Positions 34,726 through 44,739 of a stretch of DNA of 64,000 bases are shown one piece after another. The stretch is from NCBI GenBank assembly GCA_034440615.1, contig JAOTOM010004837.1, positions 348,501 to 412,500 of the forward strand, written 5' to 3'. The notes below the pieces were generated by a model that was not told the DNA's origin, did not search any database, and saw only the letters and a program-made list of their open reading frames with translations. How positions within the stretch are numbered: position 1 is the first letter of the stretch; the number at the start of each line of letters is the position of its first letter. Origin of the DNA: Ashinkailepas kermadecensis (Eukaryota; Arthropoda; Thecostraca; Neolepadidae). The position numbers were made by a program, and so were the translations under genes.

Positions 34726-36174
34726 TTGGTGTGTCAGTTTCGGTTTTCTTTGTGTACGGTGAAAACGAGTGATGGCTTTATTGGCAAAGCGCCGGAGTTT
34801 GATGTGTCAGTGGAGAGATTTGGTATATATAGCCGACGCATCGAACAGTTTTTCGTCGCGAATGGTATCAATGATGATCAAGTGGAGAAACGTCGCGCTA
34901 TCTTTTTGAGCGTTGTGGGTGCGAGCACGTTTAGCCTGGTCGAAGATTTGATTGCCCCGAAGTCAGTACACGAAGTGTCGTACAAGGATTTGATTAAGCT
35001 GCTCTGCGACCATTTCGAGCCGGCGGATTCATCGATCGTTGCCCGCTTCCGTTTCAACTCGTGCATCCGTGAACGTGGCGAGTCCGTGCCAGTATACGTG
35101 GCTCGGTTGCGGAAGTTGGCGACGTCTTGCAACTACGAGCCGTCTATTCTGGAAGAGATGCTTTGTGACCGCCTCGTCTGCGGTATTCAGAACCAGCCTC
35201 TGCAAACCAGATTGCTCAGCGAGGCTGGCTTGACCCTCAAGTCAGCGAACACCATCGCCCAAGCCCACGAATCTGCCGCTGCCAACGCTGCGGAGCTTTG
35301 CGGGAAGTCTGCCGTGTGTGACGTCATCGGCCGGCTCAGTGGTCGTGAACCAATCGCCGTGCCGACTGGTGGTGACGTCATTCAGAGCGTGGATTCAGGT
35401 TCCCGGCCCTTTCAGCCGCGACCTGGGGTCGGCAGAGTGGGGGAGCGGCGGGCGCCGTGGCAGAGCAGGGGAGGCGTAATAGACAGGGCTCCGAGACACA
35501 GCGATGGTCCGAGACACAGCGGGCCGGTGTTTCTGGATCGGTGCGCACGGTGTCACAGCCGCCGATACTCACCTTCTGCGTGCCCCTTTAAAGCGTGCCG
35601 CTGTTTCCGATGCGGTGGAGAGGGGCACATCAGGAGAGCTTGTCGCGCAGCGGTACAGGCGCAGGAAATCTGTCACGTTTCAGAGGAGACGGTGGACAAC
35701 AGTGCAATGGAGCTGACTTCAAGTAAGAATCGCCATTGTGACGGTGAGCGACAATCATACGATTTGTTTCGATCGCATTCGCAGTTCTCTGGGGGTGGAC
35801 GTAAACCACCGCTTATGGTGGAAGTGTCACTGGATGGTAGGGATGCCTGTATGGAGGTGGATACTGGGGCTGCGGTCAGTGTGTGTTCTGAGCAGGAGCT
35901 GTTGCGTCTGTGGGCTCCTGATACACCTGAACTAATACCCTGTGACTCCACGCTTAGAATGTATAGTGGGGAGGTTCTGCCCGTGTGTGGCCAGATTGAC
36001 GTGGCAGTAAAATACGGGGATCAGTGTGGTCAGTTACCGTTGATTGTTGTTAAAGGGGAGGGGCCGATGCTGTTTGGTCGCAACTGGCTGTCTCACCTCA
36101 GACTCGATTGGCCTTCGATCTGCCATTTGTCGGGGAAGGGGGGGCCTGAGGGAAACTCTAAGGGAGTTTGCTGA
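34726..36174 (+). CDS. Gypsy element Gag and protease
   Basis: A 482-codon frame. The Gag part has the family segment PEFDVSVERFGIYSRRIEQF near the start and a CCHC zinc knuckle CFRCGGEGHIRRAC (from residue 293). The retropepsin follows with EVDTGAAVSV (catalytic Asp near residue 378) and ends with the LFGRNWL motif. The true initiator is unclear: an ATG at 34772 lies in another frame, close to the point where homology to Gag begins, so a one-base lesion near the start is possible. The frame ends shortly after a run of seven Gs (near 36140), after which the reverse transcriptase continues in the next frame. Confidence 0.88.
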   Translation: MVCQFRFSLCTVKTSDGFIGKAPEFDVSVERFGIYSRRIEQFFVANGINDDQVEKRRAIFLSVVGASTFSLVEDLIAPKSVHEVSYKDLIKLLCDHFEPADSSIVARFRFNSCIRERGESVPVYVARLRKLATSCNYEPSILEEMLCDRLVCGIQNQPLQTRLLSEAGLTLKSANTIAQAHESAAANAAELCGKSAVCDVIGRLSGREPIAVPTGGDVIQSVDSGSRPFQPRPGVGRVGERRAPWQSRGGVIDRAPRHSDGPRHSGPVFLDRCARCHSRRYSPSACPFKACRCFRCGGEGHIRRACRAAVQAQEICHVSEETVDNSAMELTSSKNRHCDGERQSYDLFRSHSQFSGGGRKPPLMVEVSLDGRDACMEVDTGAAVSVCSEQELLRLWAPDTPELIPCDSTLRMYSGEVLPVCGQIDVAVKYGDQCGQLPLIVVKGEGPMLFGRNWLSHLRLDWPSICHLSGKGGPEGNSKGVC

Positions 36175-36693
36175 AGTGTTTGAGGATGGCCTGGGCCGTT
36201 ACAATGGAGAACAGGTCAGGATTTCAGTGGATCCAGATGTTCAGCCGAGATTCTTTAAGGCTCGGCAAGTTCCCCTGGCTTATAGAGGACAAGTCGACGC
36301 GCAGTTGGATGAGCAGATTAAGGAGGGTCTTTGGGAGCCTGTCACACACTCCAGGTGGGCAGCGCCGTTGGTCGTGGTCCCCCGGGCAGACAGAACTGTA
36401 CGGATCTGTGGCGACTATCGCCTCACAGTAAACAAGGCTGCACCTGTTAAGCAGTATCCCCTCCCCCGTGTCGAGGAATTGACATCGAAGTTGGTGGGCA
36501 GTAAGGTTTTCTCAAAGATAGACCTGAAGTCTGCGTACAATCAACTCGTGGTAGAGGATGGGTCCCGAGAGTACTTGACTGTAAATACACATAGGGGCCT
36601 TCTTCGCCCCACCCGGCTCAGTTTCGGATATTCCTCTGCCCCGAGTCTCTTCCAGCGTACAATGGATACCCTCCTGGCCGGTATTCCGGGTGT
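36150..36693 (+). CDS. Gypsy reverse transcriptase, N-terminal part
   Basis: Second frame (open from 36044). It contains LREFAEVFEDGLG at the polymerase entry, SRWAAPLVVVPRADRTVRICGDYR-type fingers (split here as WAAPLVVVP and RICGDYR), and FSKIDLKSAYNQL with the motif A Asp, then LSFGYSSAPSLFQRTMD (motif B). The frame is lost in a GTGTGTGTGTGT run at 36690-36702 just before the FQDD catalytic motif, which is in the next frame. A one-unit change of the GT run accounts for this. Confidence 0.88.
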
Positions 36694-37731
36694 GTGTGTG
36701 TGTTTCAAGATGACATCGTTGTTGCGGGTGACTCAGCAGAGTCTCATCTGCAAGCTCTGCGTGAAGTGTTGCGCAGGCTGAAGGGGGCTGGCTTGCGCGT
36801 CAACAAACAGAAGTGCAAATTTGCTGTTGAGAGTGTGACCTATTTGGGTCATAAAGTCAGCGGCAGTGGGGTAGAGACGACTGTTGAGAAGGTAGGGGCC
36901 ATTGTGGGCGCGCCCACTCCCTCCAACGTGGCAGAGCTGAAGAGTTGGTTAGGCTTGATCAACTTCTACTCCAAGTTTCTGTCAGGGCTGTCTACAACAT
37001 TGGTACCTCTGTATACCCTGTTGAAACGGGGACAAGCCTGGAAATGGACTCAGGCTGAGCATCAGGCTTTCTGCGAAGCGAAGCACCTGCTGAAAAACCC
37101 ACCTGTCCTGGCGCATTTTGATCCGAATCGACCTGTAGTCTTGGCATGTGATGAGAGTCCTGTCGGAATAGGTTGTGTCTTAAGCCAGCGATTCCAGCAT
37201 GGGGAGCAGCCTGTGGCTTATTACTCTCGGTCTCTGAATGACACGGAGCGTCGATACTCCCAGACTGACAGAGAGGGTCTAGCGGTCCTTACTGGAGTGA
37301 AACACTTCCATTATTATTTGGCTGGCCGAACTTTCACTATCCGTACTGATCATAAGCCGCTTTTGGGCCTCCTTGGTGAGAATAAGCCTCTACCTCTGAT
37401 GGCATCGCCGCGCGTGGTCCGTTGGGCGCTCATGCTGAGCGCGTATGATTACAGGCTCGAGTATGCGCCGGCTGCAAAGCAGGCACATTGCGATGCTCTG
37501 AGCCGGCTTCCGCTGCGGCACACTGTTGACTGTGCCATCTCCCCTCCGCCTGCTGAGACAATCCACTTGATGGAGTTCTTGGATTCAACTCCTGTAACGG
37601 CTGATCAGATTAGCCTGTGGACTGCGAGAGACCCGGTGTTGTCGCAAGTGACTAAGTATGTCCGGGAGGGTTGGCCGACATCGGTTTTGTTGGGACCCGA
37701 GTTCGCTCCATACAAAACTCGGATATCTTAA
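36694..37731 (+). CDS. Gypsy reverse transcriptase C-terminus and RNase H
   Basis: Begins with VFQDDIVVAG, the polymerase catalytic Asp-Asp motif, then the thumb/connection (FLGLINFY-type motif present as WLGLINFYSKFL). The RNase H domain follows with LACDESPVGIGCVLSQ, REGLAVLTGVKHFHYYL and FTIRTDHKPLLGL, and ends with the Gypsy connection CDALSRLP. A TAA at 37729-37731 ends the frame upstream of the integrase, which is in the same frame. Confidence 0.92.
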   Translation: MCVFQDDIVVAGDSAESHLQALREVLRRLKGAGLRVNKQKCKFAVESVTYLGHKVSGSGVETTVEKVGAIVGAPTPSNVAELKSWLGLINFYSKFLSGLSTTLVPLYTLLKRGQAWKWTQAEHQAFCEAKHLLKNPPVLAHFDPNRPVVLACDESPVGIGCVLSQRFQHGEQPVAYYSRSLNDTERRYSQTDREGLAVLTGVKHFHYYLAGRTFTIRTDHKPLLGLLGENKPLPLMASPRVVRWALMLSAYDYRLEYAPAAKQAHCDALSRLPLRHTVDCAISPPPAETIHLMEFLDSTPVTADQISLWTARDPVLSQVTKYVREGWPTSVLLGPEFAPYKTRIS

Positions 37732-38934
37732 CTGAGTGTACAGGATGGCTGTCTGCTTTGGGGCTCCCGTGTTGTAATTCCGCCCCAGGGCCGTCCGCAA
37801 ATTCTCAGGCTACTACATGATGGCCACTGTGGGGAGTCACGCACAAAATCGTTCGCTAGAATGTATGTTTGGTGGCCAAAGTTAGATGACGACATCTCGA
37901 AAGTAACGAAACTCTGTGAGGTGTGTCAGGAACATAGAGCCAGTGCACCTGAAGTGCCCATTCACCCTTGGGTCTGGCCTGCGAAAGCGTGGCAGCGAGT
38001 TCATGTGGATTATTGTGGGCCTATCGATGGGTGGATGTTTCTGGTCATTACGGATGCCCATTCGAAGTGGATGGATATATATCCTTCTCGCACAGCAACT
38101 TCATTAGGGACAATGGAGCATCCGAGAGCGTCCTTTGCATCATGGGGAGTACCAACATTCTTGGTATCTGATGGTGCCCAGTGTTTCATGTCAGGTGAAT
38201 TTCAGACTTTTTGCCGTAAGAATGGCATAACCCACTGGACTTCCCCACCCTTGTCGCCCAAGAGCAACGGATTGAGTGAGCGAAGTGTTCAGACTTTTAA
38301 ATCGTCTTACCGGAAGCAAACGTCAGGCAGTCCTCAGACAAAGGTTTCACGGTTCCTATTCCGTTACCGGGCTACACCTCACTCCACAACCAGTGTCTCC
38401 CCAGCTGAGTTGTTTTGGGGTTGTCCCATGCGCACCCCACTCGACGTGGTGAAACCCGATTTGGAAAGAAAAGTGAGAATCCAGCAGGAAAAACAAAAAT
38501 GTGTACGTGACAGGGGCACCCAAGACCGGTCGGTTGAGGTGGGACAGCCGGTATATGTGTCGGCTGTTGATCGTATCCGTAGTGGGGAAGGGAGACGTTG
38601 GTTGGCAGGTCACGTGACTGCCAAATCGGGACTTAAAATAACCGTGCGTCTGCAGGATGGCAGAGTGATTCAGAGGCATCTGGATCAGGTGAGACCGCGG
38701 CCGACGTGTACCGCCTCTGGTAGCGCGCCGAGTTCACCACTACCGTCGGCAGTGACTCCTGTGCCGTTGTTTGTACCGTTCGTGCCGCCGGTAGCGTTGG
38801 CAACAACAACTGTGCCAGTTGAAGTTTGTACCCCGAGGACTCAGGCACAACTCAGTGCTCCGGGTTCCCCAAGGACTTATGATTTGCGTGTCAGACAAAT
38901 GCTGAAGCAGCCCGATTGGTTAATGTATTCGTAA
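37732..38934 (+). CDS. Gypsy integrase
   Basis: Same frame as the RNase H ORF, separated from it by a single TAA. The zinc-binding segment includes LLHDGHCG and CEVCQEHR (HHCC). The catalytic core has VDYCGP (first Asp), VSDGAQCF (second Asp) and SNGLSERSVQTFK (Glu), so the D,D-E triad is intact. A C-terminal barrel-like region, VRLQDGRVIQRHLDQVRPRP, matches the GPY/F-type end of Gypsy integrases. The first methionine codon at 37861 is internal to the domain; translation must come from the polyprotein. Confidence 0.9.
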   Translation: MSVQDGCLLWGSRVVIPPQGRPQILRLLHDGHCGESRTKSFARMYVWWPKLDDDISKVTKLCEVCQEHRASAPEVPIHPWVWPAKAWQRVHVDYCGPIDGWMFLVITDAHSKWMDIYPSRTATSLGTMEHPRASFASWGVPTFLVSDGAQCFMSGEFQTFCRKNGITHWTSPPLSPKSNGLSERSVQTFKSSYRKQTSGSPQTKVSRFLFRYRATPHSTTSVSPAELFWGCPMRTPLDVVKPDLERKVRIQQEKQKCVRDRGTQDRSVEVGQPVYVSAVDRIRSGEGRRWLAGHVTAKSGLKITVRLQDGRVIQRHLDQVRPRPTCTASGSAPSSPLPSAVTPVPLFVPFVPPVALATTTVPVEVCTPRTQAQLSAPGSPRTYDLRVRQMLKQPDWLMYS

Positions 38935-39073
38935 CGTGATGCTGCACGTGTAAAGTACGTTTTTTTGTGTTTTTTTGCAGCTTTGACGTTAGGAGTTGTT
39001 CACATGGCGAAATAAGTAATTTTCGTATGTTTTGCTCTCTCTGCTTTTCAAGTATGTATTCGGGGTGGAGGAG

Positions 39074-39236
39074 TGTGATGATGTGTGTTGACTCACATTC
39101 GATGTGACACCACTCAGTACCTGGCGCCGCCTCTGCGCGCGGTCCGCCGCCGCGGGGCATGCTGACCGGTTCGTTGTCCCGTGACCCGAGTGCTCAATAA
39201 ACCAGTTGGTACCGGACCGCCGCCGAGTATATTACA
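39074..39236 (+). repeat. 3' LTR of the Gypsy element
   Basis: Two substitutions relative to the 5' LTR (C to T in TTGACYCAC; T to G in GCGGGKCATG), no indels. Confidence 0.95.
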
Positions 39237-39389
39237 AAGCTACACGAAAATAAGCTGGTAGACATCAACGCACACTTTTCCCAGTTCTATTATCCGGGGT
39301 CCTTCTCTGTTCCACTTTCAGATCTACTTCCCAGGTTACCTCCAACGGTCCCGTTCCTCCCCACCCCCTCACTCACATACCTTATTCCA

Positions 39390-39710
39390 GCATTGGTCTA
39401 CATTCCTGCTCACTTTCCCATCCATAATCCATACTTTCATAGTCCCCTTCCCCGGTTCCCTTCCTCGGTCCCCTTCCCAGGTTCCCCGGGCTCCCCTGGC
39501 CCTGCAGCAGTGCCGGTCCCCTTCCCGGACCTACTCCTCAGTACAGTTCCCTGTCGCCATTTCCAGCCTCCTCCCAATGTCCCGTTCCCAGGTCCCCATC
39601 TACGGTCCCCATCTACGGTCCCCTTCCCTTGTCCCCTTCCCCTGTCCCCTTCCCCGGTCACCTTCCCCGGTCCCCTGTCCCGGTTGCCCTGCCCCTGTGT
39701 GCTCCTGTAG
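39390..39710. repeat. CCCCTTCCC-rich repeat next to an RNase H fragment
   Basis: The sequence CATAATCCATACTTTCATAGTCCCC, then many CCCCTTCCCCGGT-like units. The same lead-in and unit occur at 46135-46215 next to another RNase H fragment. Confidence 0.7.
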
Positions 39711-39719
39711 ACAGTCGTG

Positions 39720-39960
39720 GGTGTTTCTAAATGACTGAAGGACGAATGTTGAATCGGGGCAAATTACCTTGTTTCTAGCTTTACGACTCATGAGAATGGA
39801 GATAGCGGCCAGAATGGCCAGTGCTTCAGCGGAGTAGATGGAGAAGTTATCTGGTAGACGTTTGGAAAGCCTAAGGCCTGGTCTAGTGATGCCGATGCCT
39901 ACCTTGGCCACGTGTCTCCGCCCCAATCGGTGCCTGTCGGCTGGCCTTCCTTTACTGACG
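39720..39960 (-). pseudogene. LINE RNase H fragment
   Basis: The minus frame reads VGIGITRPGLRLSKRLPDNF, then IYSAEALAILAAISI and KVICPDSTFVLQSFR, the central blocks of a retrotransposon RNase H. The terminal Trp-Ile-Pro-Gly-His block is missing here; it appears in the fragment at 46010-46135. Continues leftward into the CCCCTTCCC repeat. Confidence 0.65.
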
Positions 39961-40269
39961 TTAAAGCGCGCCGAGCGAAGGCTGGTCAATCCGACGGGGA
40001 TGTTATGGCAGCGGCCACGGCAACTGTCCATAAAACATGACGACCGTGGCAGCCGTCGGCACGTTGTGTGCGAGCGGCCACGAAAGCACTCAGAAAGCAC
40101 TCAGAAAGCACTCAGAAAGTGCATGCGAGCGGCCACGAAAGTTCGACGACAGGCTGCCGGCCCCAGACGATCAGTACGAGTCCGGCCGCCGGTACGGGCC
40201 TCCAAGGCAGCCGCGCCAGCGCCGAATACAGCCGCGCTAGACACCAAGGGAGCCTAACCGGCCATCAAG

Positions 40270-41017
40270 ATGACTTTGTCTCTTGCGATGGCAGTGATAT
40301 GGCCGATAGCCATCGTGGCCTGGTGTGGGGCAGCGCTAGTGTGGAGTGATGCTGTGCCGACCAACACCACGTACATCAGCAGGTCGGACGTGCTCTCCAG
40401 TAGCCGGTCGTTGGAGAGGGACATGCCCTCGCGCGTCATATGCGCCGCTCTATGCGACCGCCACGCGCCTGACTGCGACGGCTTCACCTACGTCAACGGC
40501 TCCTGTCGGCTCTTCCCCAGGCCGTGCGCCACGCAAACGCTCAACAGCACCTCCGAGGCGGTCAGCCACGTGCGGCATGCATCCCCTGCCAGAGCCAAAA
40601 CTGGCCCCATGTCCGGATGACTGGCTCGGAGTCGAAGACTACTGCTACGTCTACATGACCGACTATGTCAACTGGCACGAGGCCAAGCAGCGGTGCGCTG
40701 TCCTGCAGCCGGGAAGCCGGCTCGCCGTCATCCCTAACATTGACGTCTGGAGGGCACTGGAAGCGGACATCCTGATCGACAAGTATGCCTGGATAGACGT
40801 GTCGGACGAAGCCAGCGAAGGCTCCTACCAGACGTCTGACGGCTCTGCACCGTGGTTGAGCTGGGAGAATGGGCAGCCTAACGACGAGTATCACACAGAC
40901 AACTGCATAGTAATGACGAATGGGAGAGGAAAAATGTGGGATCTATCCTGCTCACTCACTTTTGTCTTCATATGTGGCGTTCCACGCACAACCTGCAAGC
41001 CGGAGACGTGGGCCTAG
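40270..41017 (+). CDS. Secreted PAN/C-type lectin protein, frameshifted
   Basis: Starts at ATG 40270 with a hydrophobic signal peptide (residues 1 to about 27). A cysteine-rich PAN/apple-like segment follows (PSRVICAALCDRHAPDCDGF, then YVNGSCRLFPRPC). The frame then stops at 40618-40620, while a C-type lectin domain is open in the next frame from about 40580 to the TAG at 41015-41017: CPDDWLGVEDYCYVYM, WHEAKQRCAVLQPGSRLAVI, WLSWENGQPNDEYHTDNC and WDLSCSLTFVFICGV. QPN stands at the sugar-specificity position (QPD is usual for galactose) and the WND motif is replaced by WDL, so calcium-dependent binding is uncertain. One extra base, between about 40560 and 40610, separates the two halves: a sequencing error, a polymorphism or a pseudogene. 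No intron is apparent. Small AAAGCACTCAG repeats lie upstream at 40083-40118. Confidence 0.75.
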
Positions 41018-42149
41018 TGGGCAGCGAAGCTGTGTGTAACCGTGCGGTATTGTGTTCAAATACCGCCACACGCGTGAGATTTCGGTTTTTCGCGATCCTC
41101 CGGCGTGCTTGATGCTAGATTGCCCAAACAGTAACACGCATGGCAAAGAACGGCATGTGCTCCTTGTCTCCTCCCCAGCAGCCTGCTCACTGACCCTCCC
41201 AGTTGTCAATATCGCGATTTCCCCGACCACTTGCATCTGCTACAGTCGTATCGACAAACGGTGTCATGAAGGCAAAGTCGACACGCACATTATTGCACAA
41301 TGCCTCAGAGTATGCAGCAGCTGTACGATTTTGAATCAAATGTAGCACTGAACATGGATCTGCACTCCGCTGTCCATTCTTTTAGCGGGTGTCTGCGCAA
41401 GCCTGAAGCCCGATGGGAACCCACGAAGCTTAACATTTAACCTGATGGGAAAGCACCCCTGACAGTGGCCTGCTGTTATCAATCGAAAAGCACCCCTGAA
41501 AATGTATGCGCTTCTCCACCAATCCGCTGTCCTGCATAGCATGGGTCCCCGCTCGTAGGACCGTCATATCGACGGTGACGGTGGTGAATGCGATGTGTGG
41601 TGTGCAGACACACATCGATGCATCTCCCAACCCGCTACTCTGTATCGCCTGTTCTTTCCGACATGCGAGTGCGCATCGGAGCTGACTTGCGTGTTGCTTT
41701 GTGTTCTGCGGAGCTGCGCTGTATCTTATCGTCGGCCTGATGGGCCTGCCTGAGGCTGGATATCTCTCACCATACTACGGGTGTCCAGATCCCAAAATGT
41801 TCAGATTTAATATGGAACATGACCAATGGCAGAAAACAACCCTTCGAGTTAGACATCACGAGGTCGGACCATGGGTTTGCTACGCTGCTCTTCTGGAAAA
41901 GGCATCGGACTGGTTCTCTCCCAGTCCTCTCGAACAATGACCGGCCAGTTGATGGCCGGTTTACTGCATGCAATATGCATGCATGGAACGCAATGCATGC
42001 AATATGCATGACTTTTCTGAAGTATTTGCATCTGAGCACCATAATGATGCTTTAATTTGGAGAGGTGCATTTGTTTTTACCGTCGCATGCCTTCTCTTGC
42101 ACTTTCTGACGACGCCAAATCATACCAGATCTTTTCATATCTGGGTGAG
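41018..42149. other. Intergenic; nothing recognised
   Basis: Contains a near-duplicate pair of GCATGCAATATGCATG (about 41967-42009), a locally palindromic patch. No gene was supported. Confidence 0.4.
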
Positions 42150-42470
42150 CTATGACACGATACTTGATTTCCAATTCTGATTCGTCATAGACTTGTCTGG
42201 TTGGTATCCATATTTCGTTCCTGTGACAAATGAGTACTTAGCATGTAGTTCACCTGCTTGAATTCCGTAATGGACTTGGGGAGCATTGTTTGTCGACATG
42301 AGCTGACCCGGAAGTGGAATGGGCAACGCCTGAAGCCATGTTCCCTCGGTGCTGCCAAGGACGTTGTAGGCTTCATTGCGTTGCGAGTTCTGTTTCAATA
42401 AATCGTTTCTGCCAAGTTCGATGGTTTTACTATAGTGTTTTGGGCGTGAAGCTTCATTCGATATGCCCAA
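42150..42470 (-). CDS. Unidentified ORF, possibly a degraded mobile or viral gene
   Basis: A 106-codon minus frame with non-repetitive composition: LLKQNSQRNEAYNVLGS, then ALPIPLPGQLMSTNNAPQV and HYGIQAGELHAKYSF. Weakly protein-like frames extend to the right (about 42480-42660) with stops and frame changes. The family is not identified; the NAPQVHYGIQ pattern is vaguely like the C-terminal part of small-virus capsids but this is not evidence enough to assign one. Confidence 0.22.
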   Translation of the reverse strand: MGISNEASRPKHYSKTIELGRNDLLKQNSQRNEAYNVLGSTEGTWLQALPIPLPGQLMSTNNAPQVHYGIQAGELHAKYSFVTGTKYGYQPDKSMTNQNWKSSIVS

Positions 42471-42756
42471 TTGGGGGACAAGACATGACGTACCATGTCA
42501 GAACGATGAACTGGAACACACATGCATTATATTTCAAAACAAGACGGAAGACAAAGTTGGGTGTATTTAACCATTCACAAGTTCAGACCTGCGACATAGG
42601 CATCGGAAAATACGCCAATGTTCTGGTGCTAAGGAAATTCAGTCCACTTAAGGGTATAGGTGGGTTCTGGGTACGTAAGAGTGTCTTGGTACTGGACGAA
42701 TCTTAATAAATTCAAGATAGCATGAGGAAGTTTTGCTTTCGGAACAAAACGATCCT

Positions 42757-42817
42757 TTTACGTTTATTCTCGCCCGTGCTATACGTTGCTTGTATCCGGG
42801 CAGCTTGTCTGCGCACT
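42757..42817 (+). repeat. Short dispersed repeat, copy 1
   Basis: TTTTACGTTTATTCTCGCCC, GTGCT, then TGTATCCGGGCAGCTTGTCT. Recurs at 44517-44571 and in both places is soon followed by a CA-rich microsatellite. Confidence 0.75.
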
Positions 42818-42840
42818 GATTATTATATTTCCTTATATAT

Positions 42841-43164
<324 letters not shown>

Positions 43165-43466
43165 TACGCATATACTTCTATTATACTGTAATGTGATGAC
43201 GCGTCGACTGGTCATGGCGTGATTCACTTGTGGATTGTGTAACACGTAGAGGTCAAGGTCAGAGGTGACGTCGGATGTGACGTAGGCATGCTCGTGCTTC
43301 TGACTCATGGCGGATTTGTAACCCGCGGCGCGAGGAGGGAGAGGGTCAGTCGGTCGCGACCTGAGCTCTCCGCAGGCTGCACCTGCGTGTGCTATCACTG
43401 TTCTTTTGGCAAACTGTCGGACTTCACCAACTAATATACTTCAGTTAACAAGCTATTTCGGCCAAG

Positions 43467-44252
43467 ATGCCCGAAATATCAGCAGTAACCACAAGAGGCG
43501 AGGCGGCGACCGTCTCGGCTAGAGGTGCGGCAGCGCCCACGACGACAGGCGGTGAGACGACGAGGCGCGACGGAGGCGGCGCGTTCGACGCTCGTCTCAT
43601 CCCGGAATACGACGGGTCGGCAGACGTGGTGGAATGGTTTACACGGGCTGAAGTGCTGTGCAAGCACCGCGGTGTGGACCTGACGGGCGTTCTGCCGGCG
43701 CGGCTCGCAGGAGGAGCGTTCGCCGTCTGGATGCAACTGTCGGAGACGGCGCGGAACTCGGCGGATGCTGTGCGTGACCCACTCTACGACGCTTTTGCTA
43801 TGGACCGGCTGGCGGCCTACGATGCCTACGCAAGTCGCCGCCTACAGCCCGGTGAGTCAGCAGACGTATATCTGGCAGATCTGCGGCGGCTCGCTACTCT
43901 ATATGGCGGGGTGCCAGAGAGCGCGCTCACCTGCGCGTTCATATCTGGTTTGCCGGACACGGTCCACATGACGATCCAGGCCGGCACTCGCGCGGAGGCC
44001 TTGGACCTCGCCAGCATCTTGGCGCGCGCGCGGGCCGTCCTGAGCGATGAGCGCGTCGCAGTGACGGCGGCCGCGGCGCGCGAGGAGGCATCTCCGCGCG
44101 CTCCCGCAGCGCCGCGGGCGGTGAGACGCCCGCGGCGGCGCTGCTGGTCGTGCTGCGAGCTGGGTCACTTCGCGGCCGCCTGTCCGCGGAAGGAGCAGGG
44201 AAACTCGCCGGGAGGCGACGCGTCAGCGCAAGCGCCGTCTCCCCGACAATAA
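43467..44252 (+). CDS. Gag-like protein of a second LTR retrotransposon
   Basis: A 261-codon, very GC-rich frame from ATG at 43467. IPEYDGSADVVEWFTRAEVL is a retroviral-type Gag capsid start. YASRRLQPGESADVYLADLR, then LPDTVHMTIQ follow, and a CCHC knuckle CWSCCELGHFAAAC lies near the C-terminus. The protease-like frame follows with an overlap, as in many LTR elements. A noncoding leader of about 270 bp (43195-43466) precedes it. No LTR was identified and no polymerase follows, so the element is a fragment. Confidence 0.8.
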   Translation: MPEISAVTTRGEAATVSARGAAAPTTTGGETTRRDGGGAFDARLIPEYDGSADVVEWFTRAEVLCKHRGVDLTGVLPARLAGGAFAVWMQLSETARNSADAVRDPLYDAFAMDRLAAYDAYASRRLQPGESADVYLADLRRLATLYGGVPESALTCAFISGLPDTVHMTIQAGTRAEALDLASILARARAVLSDERVAVTAAAAREEASPRAPAAPRAVRRPRRRCWSCCELGHFAAACPRKEQGNSPGGDASAQAPSPRQ

Positions 44253-44490
44253 GAGGCGCGCTGCCCGTCACCTGGTTGGTGGTGGACGGGCGGACCTGCA
44301 GCGTGTTGGTCGACACCGGCTGCACAGACACACTGGTGTACACCGACCGCTGCCGGCAGTGGTCGTCGCAGTCGGTCAGGATGCTGACGATCAGTGGCGA
44401 CGAACTTCGGTGCTGCGGCACCGGGAACGTGGTGGTCAGCACCAACGGCCGACGGGTGAGCCTCTATGTGTTGGTATTGGACACGAGGAG
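44150..44490 (+). pseudogene. Retropepsin-like fragment
   Basis: Overlaps the end of the gag ORF in another frame. VLVDTGCTDTLVYTDRC carries the Asp-Thr-Gly active-site motif followed by Cys, and TWLVVDGRTC precedes it. It breaks off near 44490 where unrelated repeat sequence begins, so reverse transcriptase and integrase are lost. Confidence 0.7.
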
Positions 44491-44516
44491 GTTCTGCCCT
44501 AATAATAAGTTGATTA

Positions 44517-44571
44517 TTTTACGCTTATACTCGCCCGTGCTTTAATTTGTATCCGGGCAGCTTGTCTCACA
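44517..44571 (+). repeat. Short dispersed repeat, copy 2
   Basis: TTTTACGCTTATACTCGCCC, GTGCT, then TGTATCCGGGCAGCTTGTCT, matching 42757-42817. It marks the end of retroelement similarity and is followed by CACACACA-type sequence. Confidence 0.75.
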
Positions 44572-44739
44572 AAGATGATTAGTTTATTTCAAAGCCCACA
44601 CACACGCATACATTCACTCACATTGACCCCCACCCCATCCTCTCACACAAGCATGTGTGTGTGCATACCTTCTCACATAAATATCGAAACGCAAGAGCGA
44701 AATATCGGTGATAGAGGAACCAATGGCGTAGCCAAGGGG

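Larger units (their letters stand above)
34526..39236 (+). mobile_element. Ty3/Gypsy LTR retrotransposon with 4-bp target duplication
   Basis: Terminal repeats of 163 bp (34526-34688 and 39074-39236) begin TGTGATG and end ATTACA and differ at two positions. AAGC flanks both ends (34522-34525 and 39237-39240). A primer-binding-site-like TGGCGACC follows the left LTR directly and a purine tract GGGGTGGAGGAG precedes the right LTR. Internal order is gag, protease, reverse transcriptase, RNase H, integrase, as in Ty3/Gypsy elements. No envelope-like ORF is present. Reading frames are interrupted by a G-run shift, a GT-repeat shift and one nonsense codon. Confidence 0.95.
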
